A DNA stretch of 64,000 bases from Bremerella alba (GCF_013618625.1 NZ_JABRWO010000004.1:1-64000); one strand, 5' to 3'. Numbered from the stretch's first letter, positions 7,878 to 17,390 are shown. Notes: generated by a model not told the origin, from the sequence alone. Numbers and translations are program-made.

Positions 7878-9491
7878 CTACCAACGCGGCTGCGCCCAGA
7901 ACCCGGTGTCTACTTCGATCGGTTCGGCGTCCCCTGTTTCCACATCAATGATATGCGGTCGAGGTCCGTCACGTCCTCCGAATTTCATCATTAGGATCTG
8001 CTCACCCTCTTTATCTGCCGAAAGAAATCCAAACTTCGGCAATCCGTCACCGACTTTCTGATGGTCTTTCCCTTCTAAACTGCACGTATACCAGAGGTCA
8101 TCGTCGGCCTCGAATAGGATACGACCAGAGTCTCTCAGCAGCTGCGGCTGAGTACCTTGGCACAACTTGGTCACCTCGCCATTGAGATCCATCCGACAGA
8201 TATAATGCGTCGTTTTTTTTAACTGCCCCTCGTGCTCCCTTACCAAGAGGACAAAGCCACTGTAGTCGGGCAGCCAGTTGAGGTAGGCCATGTCGTACGG
8301 CTGGCCGACTTGAGTTGAGTCACCTGACTCGACATCGACTAAGTGCAAACGAAACTGAAGCGGTCCGGCCTCATAGTCGACTTGCAACACGGCCAGAAGG
8401 CTATCATCGGGTGAAATTTCTGCGGAAAGGTTCAACCCCCTTAGAAGCGGCTCGCTTCCCAGACGAAAGTGCTCGTGCGTCTCCAGATCAATCGCAAAGA
8501 CGCCGATGGTTCCGTCATACGGTAGCCATCCGGTGACGAAGCAGAAGCGATGATCCGACGAAAAGCAGGCCGAGCCGATAGTGCCCATCGCGAAGGGAAC
8601 GCGACGCTTTGTGCCCGTTTCCAAATTCAGCATGATGAAATCTCGATCTCCGTCTTCGTCTTTCGATCCAGGCTTCCAAACCGGGTCGTTCTGGATGAGG
8701 ATGACGTTATCCCAGTCATTGCTTTCTCCCGCGACGCTACCCGTGCGGTCTTCCCATTCCTGGTCACTTACGTCAAACGTAGCCGGGCTGACAACTCGCA
8801 GCTTTTGAAACGATCTTACGTGAAAGACATGTTGCAGCGCGCCTGCTTGTTCAATAACACCGGTTCGGGTGTTGATTCGCACCTGAGAGCCACTGTTTAA
8901 GAAATCATGGTAGGTCTTTAGCTTCTCTTCCATTCCAGGCTTCGGTTTAGGGGCAATCGCCATGAGATTGAGCAGTTGCTCGTATGCGGCGGAAACCATG
9001 CTCCGAGCTTGATCGTCGAGGGGTGCACGATAGACGGCTACTGCTCCATCCATTTTCTCGAACTCACCAATCGAGCCCATCTCCTGGTCGTAGATCTTTA
9101 CGTCACTGCGAGCCAGAAACCCATACATGGAAGCACTGGAAAAGCAGGCTTCGTAGGGAAGACATTTGTAGCGTGTATTCTTCTCGGAGACGTACCAGAA
9201 ACCATCTGTGTCGATGATCTCAAGTAATAGCGAAGTTGAGCCTGTCGCTTGCTCTAGAAAGAATCTCGATCTTTGCCGATCTCCTTTCATGACCACTTCA
9301 ACTAGGATTTCACGACCATTAGAAACTTCGAAGGCAATCTCCCAGCGGATTGGCTTACGCTCAGAATACTCAAGAGTCCGCTGAGCAGCCGCTTCCAGAT
9401 CTTGCAACCGAGGGGGCTGCTGACCTTGGACCATTTCTTCGCCGAGAGAGATCAGGACCGGTAGCACGAGAAAAGGAAGAAAACGCAACAC
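7878..9491 (-). CDS. secreted LolA-like/beta-propeller protein, unknown function
   Basis: This 537-residue protein has an N-terminal signal peptide (about residues 1-23, hydrophobic FLPFLVLPVLISL). Residues about 30-235 resemble outer-membrane lipoprotein carrier (LolA-type) folds in spacing: extended strands ending in a plasma-like 'F-W-Y-V' segment. Residues about 250-537 carry six recurrent D-x-E/N-x-G turns (for example NLETGTKRR, DLETHEHFR, DVESGDSTQ, DVETGDAEP) of a TolB/WD40-like propeller. It is expected to act outside the cytoplasm. The specific role is not recognised; the LolA resemblance is inference. It shares a transcript with the downstream DUF2071 gene. Confidence 0.7.
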   Translation of the reverse strand: MLRFLPFLVLPVLISLGEEMVQGQQPPRLQDLEAAAQRTLEYSERKPIRWEIAFEVSNGREILVEVVMKGDRQRSRFFLEQATGSTSLLLEIIDTDGFWYVSEKNTRYKCLPYEACFSSASMYGFLARSDVKIYDQEMGSIGEFEKMDGAVAVYRAPLDDQARSMVSAAYEQLLNLMAIAPKPKPGMEEKLKTYHDFLNSGSQVRINTRTGVIEQAGALQHVFHVRSFQKLRVVSPATFDVSDQEWEDRTGSVAGESNDWDNVILIQNDPVWKPGSKDEDGDRDFIMLNLETGTKRRVPFAMGTIGSACFSSDHRFCFVTGWLPYDGTIGVFAIDLETHEHFRLGSEPLLRGLNLSAEISPDDSLLAVLQVDYEAGPLQFRLHLVDVESGDSTQVGQPYDMAYLNWLPDYSGFVLLVREHEGQLKKTTHYICRMDLNGEVTKLCQGTQPQLLRDSGRILFEADDDLWYTCSLEGKDHQKVGDGLPKFGFLSADKEGEQILMMKFGGRDGPRPHIIDVETGDAEPIEVDTGFWAQPRW

Positions 9492-9604
9492 GATGAGCTC
9501 GCTGGATGAGGGGTGGATACGATCACCAACTGGATGGTTTCGACTATCCTAAGCGTAGCGAGTGACCACATCGATTGCACATCGATTTTTAGCGATACAA
9601 GCTT

Positions 9605-10318
9605 CTAACTCGGTACCGGAATCAATTTCGGCCGAGGAATCTTAACCCCGTAAATACCGCCGCGCTGCTGATACAACTTGGCAAAATCAGGCTCTAGAAA
9701 CGCGTACAACTTAGGCGGCGGCTTCTTCATCAGATACTTGTTCGATAAGACGGCCATGTATTCGTCGTATTCTTTTTGACTCGACGAATGGGCATAACAG
9801 CGGCCCGGATGACGTCGGATGTCACCGTCAAAGTTAGGACTAATGTGCCATAACTCGTGAAAGATGGTGATCATCTTTTCCGAGAAATCCATGTTTTGAA
9901 AACGCGGCAAGTAAAAGCTAAGAATGTAGAGCATCTCACGCCCGTGCTCATCCATCAGCGATTGGCAGGAATACTTGCGACCGCGACGCGTGGTGAAGCG
10001 AGATCCCTGTTCGAATCGCATGGGTGTTAGCGACGCGAAAATGCCATGAGTCGATTCAATACGCGCCTGAATAATGGCAACGGCCACGCGACTTAGGTCG
10101 ATGTGCGACAGTTCTGGCACGCGAGCAATCATGTCGTTGACCAACACCCGCATTGCAAATGTGAAATCGAAACCACTCCGACCAGCCGACTTATGCAGTT
10201 GCACACGTCCCATTGATCTTGCTGGAACACGAGCTTGCTTCGCTATCGCGTTCTTACCAGGGGTCGCCTTCTTTCGCTGCTTAGGTCGCGAGGAGCGTTT
10301 CACTTCATATCCGTCCAC
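9605..10318 (-). CDS. putative zinc metallopeptidase (HELWH)
   Basis: This protein of up to 237 residues has an HExxH zinc motif, FHELWHISPNF with HELWH at about 154-158, and a likely third ligand further on in YAHSSSQKEYDEYM. It resembles the 'putative phage metallopeptidase' family. The N-terminal 45 residues are rich in Lys, Arg and Ala and no signal peptide is seen. The longest frame starts with GTG at 10318, only 4 bases from the rplQ terminator stem, so a downstream start (for example ATG at 10213) is plausible. There are no phage genes around it. The substrate is unknown. Confidence 0.65.
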   Translation of the reverse strand: MDGYEVKRSSRPKQRKKATPGKNAIAKQARVPARSMGRVQLHKSAGRSGFDFTFAMRVLVNDMIARVPELSHIDLSRVAVAIIQARIESTHGIFASLTPMRFEQGSRFTTRRGRKYSCQSLMDEHGREMLYILSFYLPRFQNMDFSEKMITIFHELWHISPNFDGDIRRHPGRCYAHSSSQKEYDEYMAVLSNKYLMKKPPPKLYAFLEPDFAKLYQQRGGIYGVKIPRPKLIPVPS

Positions 10319-10321
10319 GAA

Positions 10322-10355
10322 AAAACCGCTATACCCAAGCGAGTATAGCGGTTTT
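10322..10355 (-). terminator. terminator of the alpha (rpoA-rplQ) operon
   Basis: A perfect 13-bp inverted repeat AAAACCGCTATAC / GTATAGCGGTTTT with an 8-base loop lies 36 bases after the rplQ stop. On the minus strand it ends in a T run, the classical intrinsic terminator form. Confidence 0.9.
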
Positions 10356-10390
10356 GAAATTCTCAGGCGATCCGAATCGCAAAGGGGCGT

Positions 10391-11137
10391 TTAGCCTTCC
10401 TTCTTTTCTTCGGCGTCATTCGTTTCTTCAGCTTGGGCGTCTGCAGCATCACCTTCTGGTGCGGCAGTTTCATCGGCTGAGGCTTCTTCGGCAGCGGGTG
10501 TGGCTGTCGATTCTTCGTCGCTGTCGAATGCCGGGCGTTCAGCTTCGGTCTTAACGCGATCTCGATCGTTACCGACGAATTCGAGAATGGCTTGAAGACC
10601 AGCATCACCTAGACGCGGCTTGGCCAGCTTTAAAATGCGAGTGTATCCACCATCGCGATCTACAAAGCGAGGAGCGACTTCGTCGAACAGAATTTCGACG
10701 GCACGCTGATTACCAAGCATAGCCACCACACGACGACGAGCAGCAAGGGCAGGCGCCATGGCGGCGTTCCACTGTTGCCACTGATCGCTATTACGCCATT
10801 CTTTGTATTCTGGCGTGTTGGGCTTGGCCTTAGTCGCAAACTTTTCCGCTTCACGAAGGTGCGGTATAGCATTCTTAGCCACGGTGATGCACTTTTCGAC
10901 GTAAGGACGCAGTTCCTTCGCCTTATGCATGGTCGTGACAATACGCCCCTTGACCTTGGGCGTGTTGTGCCCAGTACCCGGCGTATCAGATGCCAAGTAA
11001 TCGTTGTAGAGGTAATAGCTTTCGTTGACGTCGTCAGGACGTTCGGTCAACAGCAAGCTGCTCGCCATGTTGCGAAACAAAGCCTTGCGGTGGCTTGCCG
11101 AGCGTCCGAGTCGTCGACCTTTTCGTAAGTGTCGCAT
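10391..11137 (-). CDS. rplQ: 50S ribosomal protein L17, extended
   Basis: L17 lines the exit-tunnel side of the large subunit. The family hallmarks are present: MRHLRKGRRLGRSASHRKAL at the start and FVDRDGGYTRILKL at about 158-171. At 248 residues it is twice the usual length of about 120. Two insertions split the core (about residues 34-66 and 94-130), and residues 203-248 form an acidic Ala/Glu/Asp tail. It is the last gene of the alpha operon, 62 bases after rpoA and just before the terminator. The tail shares the EEASADE string with the NusG extension at the other end of the ribosomal block. Confidence 0.95.
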   Translation of the reverse strand: MRHLRKGRRLGRSASHRKALFRNMASSLLLTERPDDVNESYYLYNDYLASDTPGTGHNTPKVKGRIVTTMHKAKELRPYVEKCITVAKNAIPHLREAEKFATKAKPNTPEYKEWRNSDQWQQWNAAMAPALAARRRVVAMLGNQRAVEILFDEVAPRFVDRDGGYTRILKLAKPRLGDAGLQAILEFVGNDRDRVKTEAERPAFDSDEESTATPAAEEASADETAAPEGDAADAQAEETNDAEEKKEG

Positions 11138-11199
11138 GATACTTCTTGAATGTTGTCAGTGCCGTGAAGGCAGGGATATTTTGGAATGGGATGTCCGAA

Positions 11200-12195
11200 T
11201 TAATGCATCGGGCTGGAAGCCGGTGGCACTCGCATGCCAAGGTGAAGGTTGTATTCCTTCAGCTTCTCGCGAACTTCGGTCAGGGTCGTCTCGCCAAAGT
11301 TGCGAACTTCCATCAACTGATCTTCGTTGCGACGAACCAAGTCGCGAACCGTGAGGATGTTCTCCGATTCAAGACAATTGGAAGCCCGGACCGAGAGATG
11401 CAACTCAGCAAGGCTCATGTTGAGCTTGGCTTCCATCACCGGATCCAACCCACTAGGAGTCGAACGGCTAGGCATGTTGATCGTTGCACCCAGTTCATTG
11501 TATTGAACGAACGGGTTGAGATGCTTTCGCAAGATCTTGGCAGCTTCGACCAAGGCCATTTCCGGATGCGCTGAACCATCGGTCCAGATTTCCAGAATCA
11601 AGCGATCGTAATTCGTCTTCTGACCAACACGAGTTTCTTCGACCGTATAACGAACACGCGTTACCGGGCTAAAAACAGCGTCGACCGGGATAATACCGAT
11701 TTCGTGTTCATTCGAGCTGTGCTCGGTCGAAGGAACGTAGCTGCGTCCCGACTCGACGACCATTTCCATCATGAATGGAATTTCGCCGGTAACGGTGCAC
11801 AGATGCAGATCCTTGCTGATGATCTCTACATCGGCATCGCACTGAATGTCGGCACCGGTGATCTCGCAAGGGCCTTGCTTCTCGATCGTGATGACCTTGG
11901 TCATCTCCGAGTGTTTCTTGACGACGACCGACTTCACATTCAAAACGATGTCGGTCATGTCCTCGACAACGCCAGGAATGCTGGTGAATTCGTGTTGGGC
12001 ACCACGGACTTTAATTTGCGTGACCGCTGCACCCTCGAGGCTCGAGAGCAGGATACGCCGCATGCTGTTGCCAATGGTGGCACCGAACCCACGCTCAAAT
12101 GGTTCGGCAATGAACTTGCCGTAATTAGAGGTGAGGGTTTCGGCTTCGCAAGTGACCGCACTCGGCAGTTCCAACCCACGCCATCGAATATGCAT
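11200..12195 (-). CDS. rpoA: RNA polymerase alpha subunit
   Basis: This 331-residue alpha subunit dimerises to nucleate RNA polymerase assembly. The N-terminal domain (1-230) has the conserved [27 protein letters not shown] segment, readable in two parts around residue 35-60. The C-terminal domain (about 255-320) has the helix-hairpin-helix pattern [20 protein letters not shown], which contacts UP elements and activators. It lies between rpsK and rplQ. Gene rpsD, which precedes rpoA in many bacteria, is absent here. Confidence 0.98.
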   Translation of the reverse strand: MHIRWRGLELPSAVTCEAETLTSNYGKFIAEPFERGFGATIGNSMRRILLSSLEGAAVTQIKVRGAQHEFTSIPGVVEDMTDIVLNVKSVVVKKHSEMTKVITIEKQGPCEITGADIQCDADVEIISKDLHLCTVTGEIPFMMEMVVESGRSYVPSTEHSSNEHEIGIIPVDAVFSPVTRVRYTVEETRVGQKTNYDRLILEIWTDGSAHPEMALVEAAKILRKHLNPFVQYNELGATINMPSRSTPSGLDPVMEAKLNMSLAELHLSVRASNCLESENILTVRDLVRRNEDQLMEVRNFGETTLTEVREKLKEYNLHLGMRVPPASSPMH

Positions 12196-12270
12196 AGTTC
12201 GCTCCGTTATGTGCTGCTATGTGTGTCTTGAGACCGCCTGAAACATTGCCAGGAAAGAGTCGTCGTGATA

Positions 12271-12651
12271 CTAGACGCGACGCTTCTTTGGGGGGCGGCA
12301 ACCGTTGTGCGGGATAGGAGTGCAATCTTCGATCGACTTAACGGTCAGTCCTGCTGCGGCCAAGGCTGTGATGGCGCTTTCGCGGCCACTGCCTGGTCCG
12401 TTGACCTTTACATCTACTTCCTTGAGACCGAACTTCAACGCCTTCTCAGCGGCTTGTTGGGCTGCGCACTGACCCGCGAACGGAGTGCTCTTACGGCTTC
12501 CCTTGAAGCCACAAGTTCCGGCGCTGGACCAGCACAACGTGTCACCCTTGCTGTCGGTGATGGTCACCTGGGTGTTGTTGAAGGTTGCCTTGATATGGAC
12601 AGTCCCTTGCTGGACGTTACGTCGTGTCTTTCGCTTTGCGACCTTGGCCAC
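12271..12651 (-). CDS. rpsK: 30S ribosomal protein S11
   Basis: This is a 126-residue S11 of the small-subunit platform. It shows the family core [16 protein letters not shown], the [18 protein letters not shown] segment and the C-terminal [20 protein letters not shown]. Length and ends are normal for the family, and the start ATG is the only good one. It follows rpsM and precedes rpoA in the alpha operon. Confidence 0.98.
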   Translation of the reverse strand: MAKVAKRKTRRNVQQGTVHIKATFNNTQVTITDSKGDTLCWSSAGTCGFKGSRKSTPFAGQCAAQQAAEKALKFGLKEVDVKVNGPGSGRESAITALAAAGLTVKSIEDCTPIPHNGCRPPKKRRV

Positions 12652-12758
12652 TTAACTATCTCCCACCCCAACGGGCGTAGCGTTTAAGCTGAATGATGAT
12701 ATGTGATGCAATATGAGAAGCACGAAGCAAAACATCGCTGCGTCGCGCTTCATCAGAA

Positions 12759-13142
12759 TTAACGAAGATCCTTCACGCCCTTCTTACCGGCGACGGTCTT
12801 CTTCGGACCCTTACGGGTACGAGCGTTGGTTCGGGTACGTTGACCGCGAACCGGCAAACCGCGACGATGGCGTAGACCACGGTAGCAAACGATGCGATTG
12901 AGACGCTGAATGTTCTGAGAAAGCTGACGGCGAAGAGGACCTTCGACCGTGTATTCGCTTTCCAGCAGACCAGCCAAACGGCTCAGTTCGTCCTCGTGAA
13001 TTTCCGAAGCTGGGCGATCTTGATCGATACCCACCTTAACGCAAAGCTCACGGGCAACCGCTGGACCGACACCGTACAGGTACGTCAAGCTGATCCAGGT
13101 CTTCTTATCGTTGGGAATGTCCACACCGAGCAAACGTGGCAT
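12759..13142 (-). CDS. rpsM: 30S ribosomal protein S13
   Basis: This 127-residue S13 of the small-subunit head contacts the P-site tRNA and forms bridges to the large subunit. Typical segments are MPRLLGVDIPNDKK, SLTYLYGVGPA and the basic C-terminal GLPVRGQRTRTNARTRKG. Its start has a GGAG-like sequence 5-8 bases upstream (AGGAGATCACC before the ATG). It sits between rpmJ and rpsK. Confidence 0.98.
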   Translation of the reverse strand: MPRLLGVDIPNDKKTWISLTYLYGVGPAVARELCVKVGIDQDRPASEIHEDELSRLAGLLESEYTVEGPLRRQLSQNIQRLNRIVCYRGLRHRRGLPVRGQRTRTNARTRKGPKKTVAGKKGVKDLR

Positions 13143-13286
13143 GGTGATCTCCTAAGGTTGCCCTGTTGAGGGCAAATGATTCCGAAAATGTATTGTGCTA
13201 TGGATTTGCGAAGTGGTGCAGTGTTTCGTTTTGCCCTTCCGGGCTACCCTTAGAACTCGGGCGAAACACCGTGGCAAGACGGAAAA

Positions 13287-13400
13287 CTAACCCTGTCGTT
13301 GCTTGTGACGGGCGTTTTCACAAATGACATAGACCCGGCCTCGACGGCGGACCACTTTGCATTTGTCGCAAATTCGCTTAACGCTGGCTCTTACCTTCAT
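13287..13400 (-). CDS. rpmJ: 50S ribosomal protein L36 (zinc-binding form)
   Basis: This 37-residue protein is shorter than a usual reading-frame cutoff. It starts [20 protein letters not shown] and ends in ARHKQRQG. The C-x2-C pair, a later Cys and a His form the zinc ribbon of C+ type L36. A longer frame extends upstream to 13517 but the extra residues do not belong to the family. It opens the rpmJ-rpsM-rpsK-rpoA-rplQ group, with its own candidate promoter 42-71 bases upstream. Confidence 0.95.
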   Translation of the reverse strand: MKVRASVKRICDKCKVVRRRGRVYVICENARHKQRQG

Positions 13401-13441
13401 GACTCTCTTCTTCCAAACCTTGGGCGTTGGGGAAGCGGGAC

Positions 13442-13471
13442 AGTATACCCCACGACCTTTTCCGCTGGCAA
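13442..13471 (-). promoter_or_regulatory. candidate sigma-70 promoter of rpmJ-rplQ
   Basis: On the minus strand TTGCCA is followed after 18 bases by TATACT, about 42 bases upstream of the rpmJ start. The gap between rpmJ and the upstream NAD(P)-binding protein gene (190 bases) is large for this otherwise compact cluster, which supports a separate transcription start. Confidence 0.5.
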
Positions 13472-13590
13472 GGGGCGTGACTATGAAAACTTCGGTTTTC
13501 GAAGGGTGAAAGAGCACATTCCTATTGACCAGAGGACAACTCCCTCCCTTTTCACATGGTCATCGACGATGCTCGAATGGCCTAGCTTAG

Positions 13591-14319
13591 CTACTTAGCT
13601 TCGTGGCTATAAATCACGGGCATTTGGCCAACCCATTTCCCCCATATTGCATCGTTCGTGATTAAATCAGCCATAAAATGAGCCACATTGATCCGATTGG
13701 TGGTCCCGGCATTGAAAATCGGGTCACGTGTCGGCGATGGGTGAATGTCGTAGGCAGACGTTTCTGCTCGATCAACTAGGGAATCTGGCCTCACGACCGC
13801 CCAACTGAGCGACGGATTATTTTTTCCAATTTCTTGCCGAAGAACATCCGAGGCTTGTTCATTGTCGACATGAGGGGGCAACGTCCAACGTAATAATCCC
13901 ACCACAAATCGATTGGCAAATGTTGCTGTCTCGTCCAGGTCGCGATTCTGGTTCCCAGCGGTATTCATCAGGACGTATTTGACGCGTTTCTCTGGCTTAC
14001 TCTGCTCGATTGCCTGGCAAATCCGCCGCGTCGCCTCGGTTACAAGACGCATCGGATGACCGAAGAGCCCTTTGAACGTCAGATTATGCCCCAGGCAACA
14101 GGCGACGCCTTCGCACCCGGTAACATGCTGCCCCAGTTCTTCGTGGCTCAGCTCTAAGAGACTCGCTTCGACAATCGTTACATCGGGATGATTTATTACC
14201 GCCTCTGGTAGGCGATCTCGCGAGCGGACGATCACGCGGACCTGATGCCCACGATTCAATAACTGCTCAACGAGAAGTCTACCGGTCGCTCCGGTCGCCC
14301 CTAGTACGAGAACAGTCAT
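13591..14319 (-). CDS. NAD(P)-binding (NmrA/SDR-like) protein
   Basis: This 242-residue Rossmann-fold protein starts MTVLVLGATGATGRLLVEQL, with the GxxGxxG dinucleotide-binding loop of atypical short-chain dehydrogenases (NAD(P)H-binding, NmrA-like). Further features are a VRPDSLVD segment and GTTNRINVAHFMADLI near the C-terminus, typical of the group. The substrate is unknown. It begins 10 bases after the map stop, so it is probably translated from the secY-adk-map transcript. It occupies the place where infA is found in many bacteria. Confidence 0.85.
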   Translation of the reverse strand: MTVLVLGATGATGRLLVEQLLNRGHQVRVIVRSRDRLPEAVINHPDVTIVEASLLELSHEELGQHVTGCEGVACCLGHNLTFKGLFGHPMRLVTEATRRICQAIEQSKPEKRVKYVLMNTAGNQNRDLDETATFANRFVVGLLRWTLPPHVDNEQASDVLRQEIGKNNPSLSWAVVRPDSLVDRAETSAYDIHPSPTRDPIFNAGTTNRINVAHFMADLITNDAIWGKWVGQMPVIYSHEAK

Positions 14320-14329
14320 TGGTGTCCGC

Positions 14330-15100
14330 TTAACCCTCGCCAGTCAGAATGCGTACGCCTGAGGTGGTCAGTGCGAGCGTGTGTTCGAAGTGAGCCGTTA
14401 GGCTGCGATCTTTCGTCGAGAGGGTCCATCCGTCGCCGTGTAAGTACAGATCTTCGCGACCCACCGCCACCATAGGTTCAACAGCTAAGACCAGCCCAGG
14501 CCGAAGATCAAAATCCCCTTTTTGCCGAAACTCACGGGAATCGTAATTAGGAACCTGAGGTTCTTCGTGCATCGTTGTGCCGATCCCATGGCCCACAAGC
14601 GTAGTAATCACTGAGAATCCGGCCGATTCGACTTCGCTCTGCATTTCCTTGGCCACCTGACTCCAGCGTTTTTTCACTGGCAGCAACTCAATGGCAATCT
14701 GCAGGGCACGCTCGGTGACTTGCATCAGCTTTTTGGCTTCATCACTGATCTCGCCCACGGCATAGGTCCAGGCCGAATCACCGCACCAGCCACCAATTTT
14801 GGCGCCAGTATCGACGCTGACGATGTCACCTTCCCTCAGGATACGCTTGCCAGGAATGCCGTGAACCACTTCATCGTTGACCGAAATACAAGTGGCAGCG
14901 GGGAAGGGGATCTTGCCTGGGACACCCTTGAACAGCGGGATGGCCCCTGCATCAGAAAACAGGTCGTCGACGGCTTGGTCAAGCACTGCTGTGGTGATGC
15001 CTGGTTTAACTAGTTCGGCCACTCTTTGGTGTGCCTGCCGAACGAGTTGTCCGGCGAGATGCATTTTCTCGATCTCGCGTTTCGAGCGAAGCGTGATCAT
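14330..15100 (-). CDS. map: type I methionine aminopeptidase
   Basis: This 256-residue enzyme removes the initiator methionine from nascent proteins. The pita-bread fold residues are visible: the SVDTGAKIGGWCGDSAWT segment (two metal Asp), GHGIGTTMHEEPQVPNY (metal His and the flanking His), and the metal Glu in LAVEPMVAVG and FEHTLALT. It is the short form without an N-terminal zinc finger. Its start overlaps the adk stop by 4 bases (ATGA), suggesting translational coupling. Confidence 0.97.
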   Translation of the reverse strand: MITLRSKREIEKMHLAGQLVRQAHQRVAELVKPGITTAVLDQAVDDLFSDAGAIPLFKGVPGKIPFPAATCISVNDEVVHGIPGKRILREGDIVSVDTGAKIGGWCGDSAWTYAVGEISDEAKKLMQVTERALQIAIELLPVKKRWSQVAKEMQSEVESAGFSVITTLVGHGIGTTMHEEPQVPNYDSREFRQKGDFDLRPGLVLAVEPMVAVGREDLYLHGDGWTLSTKDRSLTAHFEHTLALTTSGVRILTGEG

Positions 15101-15681
15101 GCGTTCTTCTTTCGAGCCACTTCTTCCAGAACTGCTTTGATGCGGTCGAAGACCTCTTCGATCGAGCCGATCCCGTCGATCCGGTAAAGCACCTGTTGCT
15201 CTTCGTAGTAAGCAATCAGCGGCGAGGTCATGTCGTCGTAGACCTTCATCCGGTTGCGAATCGTCTCTTCGTTGTCGTCGCCGCGGTCTTCCTTCTGGGC
15301 TCGAGCCATCAGACGGCTCAAGAGTTCTTCTTCGTCGACTGTCAGGTTTAACACAGCGTCGACGGCTTCGTCGTCGACAGCCAGGCCCAAATCGAGCGAC
15401 GCGGCTTGTGGCAAGGTTCTAGGGAAGCCATCCAGTAGATACCCATTGCGGCAATCAGGCCGTGCAAGACGTTGACGCACCAGCTGCACGACAATTTCAT
15501 CTGCGGCAAGACGCCCCCCTTCCATCTGGGCGGCGACCTTCAGACCAAGTTCTGTCTTATTACGGATCGCCTCCCGCAGCATTTCCCCCGTCGAGATATG
15601 AGGGATGCTCAGGAATTCGACCAGCTTTTGGGATTGGGTCCCTTTGCCGACGCCAGGAGGTCCGAGAAAAATAATCCGCAT
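15097..15681 (-). CDS. adk: adenylate kinase, short (LID-less) form
   Basis: Adenylate kinase interconverts ATP, AMP and ADP. The 194-residue protein has the P-loop GPPGVGKGTQ (8-17), the AMP-binding ISTGEMLREAI and GYLLDGFPRT segments, and the AK1-like RGDDNEETIRNRM. The long LID domain of the E. coli type (214 residues) is missing: only a short loop joins the two arginine-bearing helices, as in vertebrate cytosolic AK1. It overlaps map by 4 bases and follows secY in the standard order. Confidence 0.97.
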   Translation of the reverse strand: MRIIFLGPPGVGKGTQSQKLVEFLSIPHISTGEMLREAIRNKTELGLKVAAQMEGGRLAADEIVVQLVRQRLARPDCRNGYLLDGFPRTLPQAASLDLGLAVDDEAVDAVLNLTVDEEELLSRLMARAQKEDRGDDNEETIRNRMKVYDDMTSPLIAYYEEQQVLYRIDGIGSIEEVFDRIKAVLEEVARKKNA

Positions 15682-15808
15682 GGCCTAACCGCAGCCTAGC
15701 TTGGGCGTGAATGACGTGGGAAATCATCCACACCGAAGTCACAAAATCGAAGCCGCCTTCCAAATGGGGTACTGGAAAGACGGGACGTGCCATCCTGGCG
15801 AGAAAGGG

Positions 15809-17194
15809 TTAGCCCTCGATGAGACCCTTATAGTTACGCATCACTAGGTGACTATCGATCTTCTGCACGAGATCAAAAGCCACACTCACGGCGATGAGCA
15901 ACCCGGTTCCACCATAGAAGCTTGCCACCTGAGGCGAGACACCCAGTTCCGCAGAAACGAGCGTAGGAATGATGGCCACCAATGCAAGGAAGCCTGCACC
16001 CACGTAGGTGATGCGAACCATCACCTTTTCCAAGTATTCTTCAGTACGTCGACCTGGGCGATACCCTGGAATGAACGAACCAAAGTTCTTCAGGTTCTCT
16101 GAGACGTCCTTCGGGTTGAAGGTAATTGCAGTCCAGAAGTAACAGAAGAAGTAAATCAACGCGATATAACAAGCGATATAAAGGAAGCTTTGCCCACGAG
16201 CAAAAATATCGGCTAAATTCGCCATCGCTGCTGACTCAGTCCAACCTGCTAAGGCCTGAAAGATAAATTGCGGAAACAACAGCAAACTGCTGGCAAAAAT
16301 GATCGGCATCACGCCTGCTTGGTTGATACGCAGCGGAAGAAACTGGCGAGTACCGCCATAAACACGGCGACCGCGAACATGCTTGGCACTTTGCATGGGA
16401 ATCTTACGCTGGCCCTGCATGATGAAGACCACCCCGGTGATCACCGCCACAAACAAAATCGCTAAGACGACAATGGTTTCGATACCAAACTCGCCTCGTG
16501 TGAAGTTGGTTAATTCCGGCTTGGTGTTGTAAAGCAACTCGAGCAAGGCCCCCGGCATCGCAGCGAGAATACCAGCCATAATCAAAAGGCTGATACCATT
16601 ACCGATGCCAAACTCGTCGATCTGCTCGCCGAGCCACATCAAGAAGACGGTACCGCAGGTCATGATCGCCACGGCGACGATCGCCCAGCCCCAATACAGG
16701 CTTTTGTCGACATTCCCAGGTTCAGAGGAAGTCCAAAATGCCTGGTTGACAATGCTATCTCCATCACCTCCCACAGCCGTCATCGACGCCAAGTAGAAGT
16801 AACTCTGGATGACGCATAACGCTACCGTAGCATAGCGGGTGTATTCATTAATTTTCTTACGTCCCGTCTCCCCTTCCTTCTGCAACTCTTCTAGCGGCTT
16901 CCAAACGGTGCCGAGAAGCTGGAAGATAATCGACGCCGAAATGTAAGGCATGATACCGAGACCAAAGATGGTGATCTGGCTCAACGCACTCGCACTGAAA
17001 ACGGAGACTTGTTGCAGTAGACCGGCAACGCCTTCATTTCCTTGTGAGGCGAACATCTCTTGAAGCTTGAGCTGGTCGATCATCGGCAGAGGAATTTGCG
17101 AGCCGACACGAAAGACGGCCAACAAGCCGATCGTCAAAAGAATCTTCGTCCGTAGTTCGGGGATAGTGAAAAGGACGCGTACTTTTTCCAACAT
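15809..17194 (-). CDS. secY: protein translocase subunit SecY
   Basis: This 461-residue polytopic protein forms the protein-conducting channel of the inner membrane with SecE and SecG. Ten hydrophobic segments are visible. Family motifs include GSQIPLPMI early on, FGLGIMPYISASIIFQL, GIGNGISLLI, and the cytosolic loop RKIPMQSAKHVRGRRVYGG, whose basic residues engage SecA and the ribosome. It follows rplO, but a terminator lies between them. Its 195-base leader contains a small ATGCCT/AGGCAT hairpin near 17230-17247. Confidence 0.98.
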   Translation of the reverse strand: MLEKVRVLFTIPELRTKILLTIGLLAVFRVGSQIPLPMIDQLKLQEMFASQGNEGVAGLLQQVSVFSASALSQITIFGLGIMPYISASIIFQLLGTVWKPLEELQKEGETGRKKINEYTRYATVALCVIQSYFYLASMTAVGGDGDSIVNQAFWTSSEPGNVDKSLYWGWAIVAVAIMTCGTVFLMWLGEQIDEFGIGNGISLLIMAGILAAMPGALLELLYNTKPELTNFTRGEFGIETIVVLAILFVAVITGVVFIMQGQRKIPMQSAKHVRGRRVYGGTRQFLPLRINQAGVMPIIFASSLLLFPQFIFQALAGWTESAAMANLADIFARGQSFLYIACYIALIYFFCYFWTAITFNPKDVSENLKNFGSFIPGYRPGRRTEEYLEKVMVRITYVGAGFLALVAIIPTLVSAELGVSPQVASFYGGTGLLIAVSVAFDLVQKIDSHLVMRNYKGLIEG

Positions 17195-17390
17195 GACAAT
17201 CTAACCCGATTTGGCTAGTTCAATTGGATGCCTGCAATGAGGCATAGCAATGAACGATGGTTTGCAGGGATGTGCGGTTGAGTGAATTTACACCAAACCG
17301 CGTGTCTCAGACTAGACCACCCGAATGTGTCCTATCCGTTAATTCGAGCCTATTTTCGCAATCTTGCGGCTCGTTAATCACTGCTTGCGC

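Noticed and set aside
17230-17247. small ATGCCT/AGGCAT hairpin in the secY leader
   Set aside because: Six base pairs without a T-tract or conserved context are too weak to call an attenuator.
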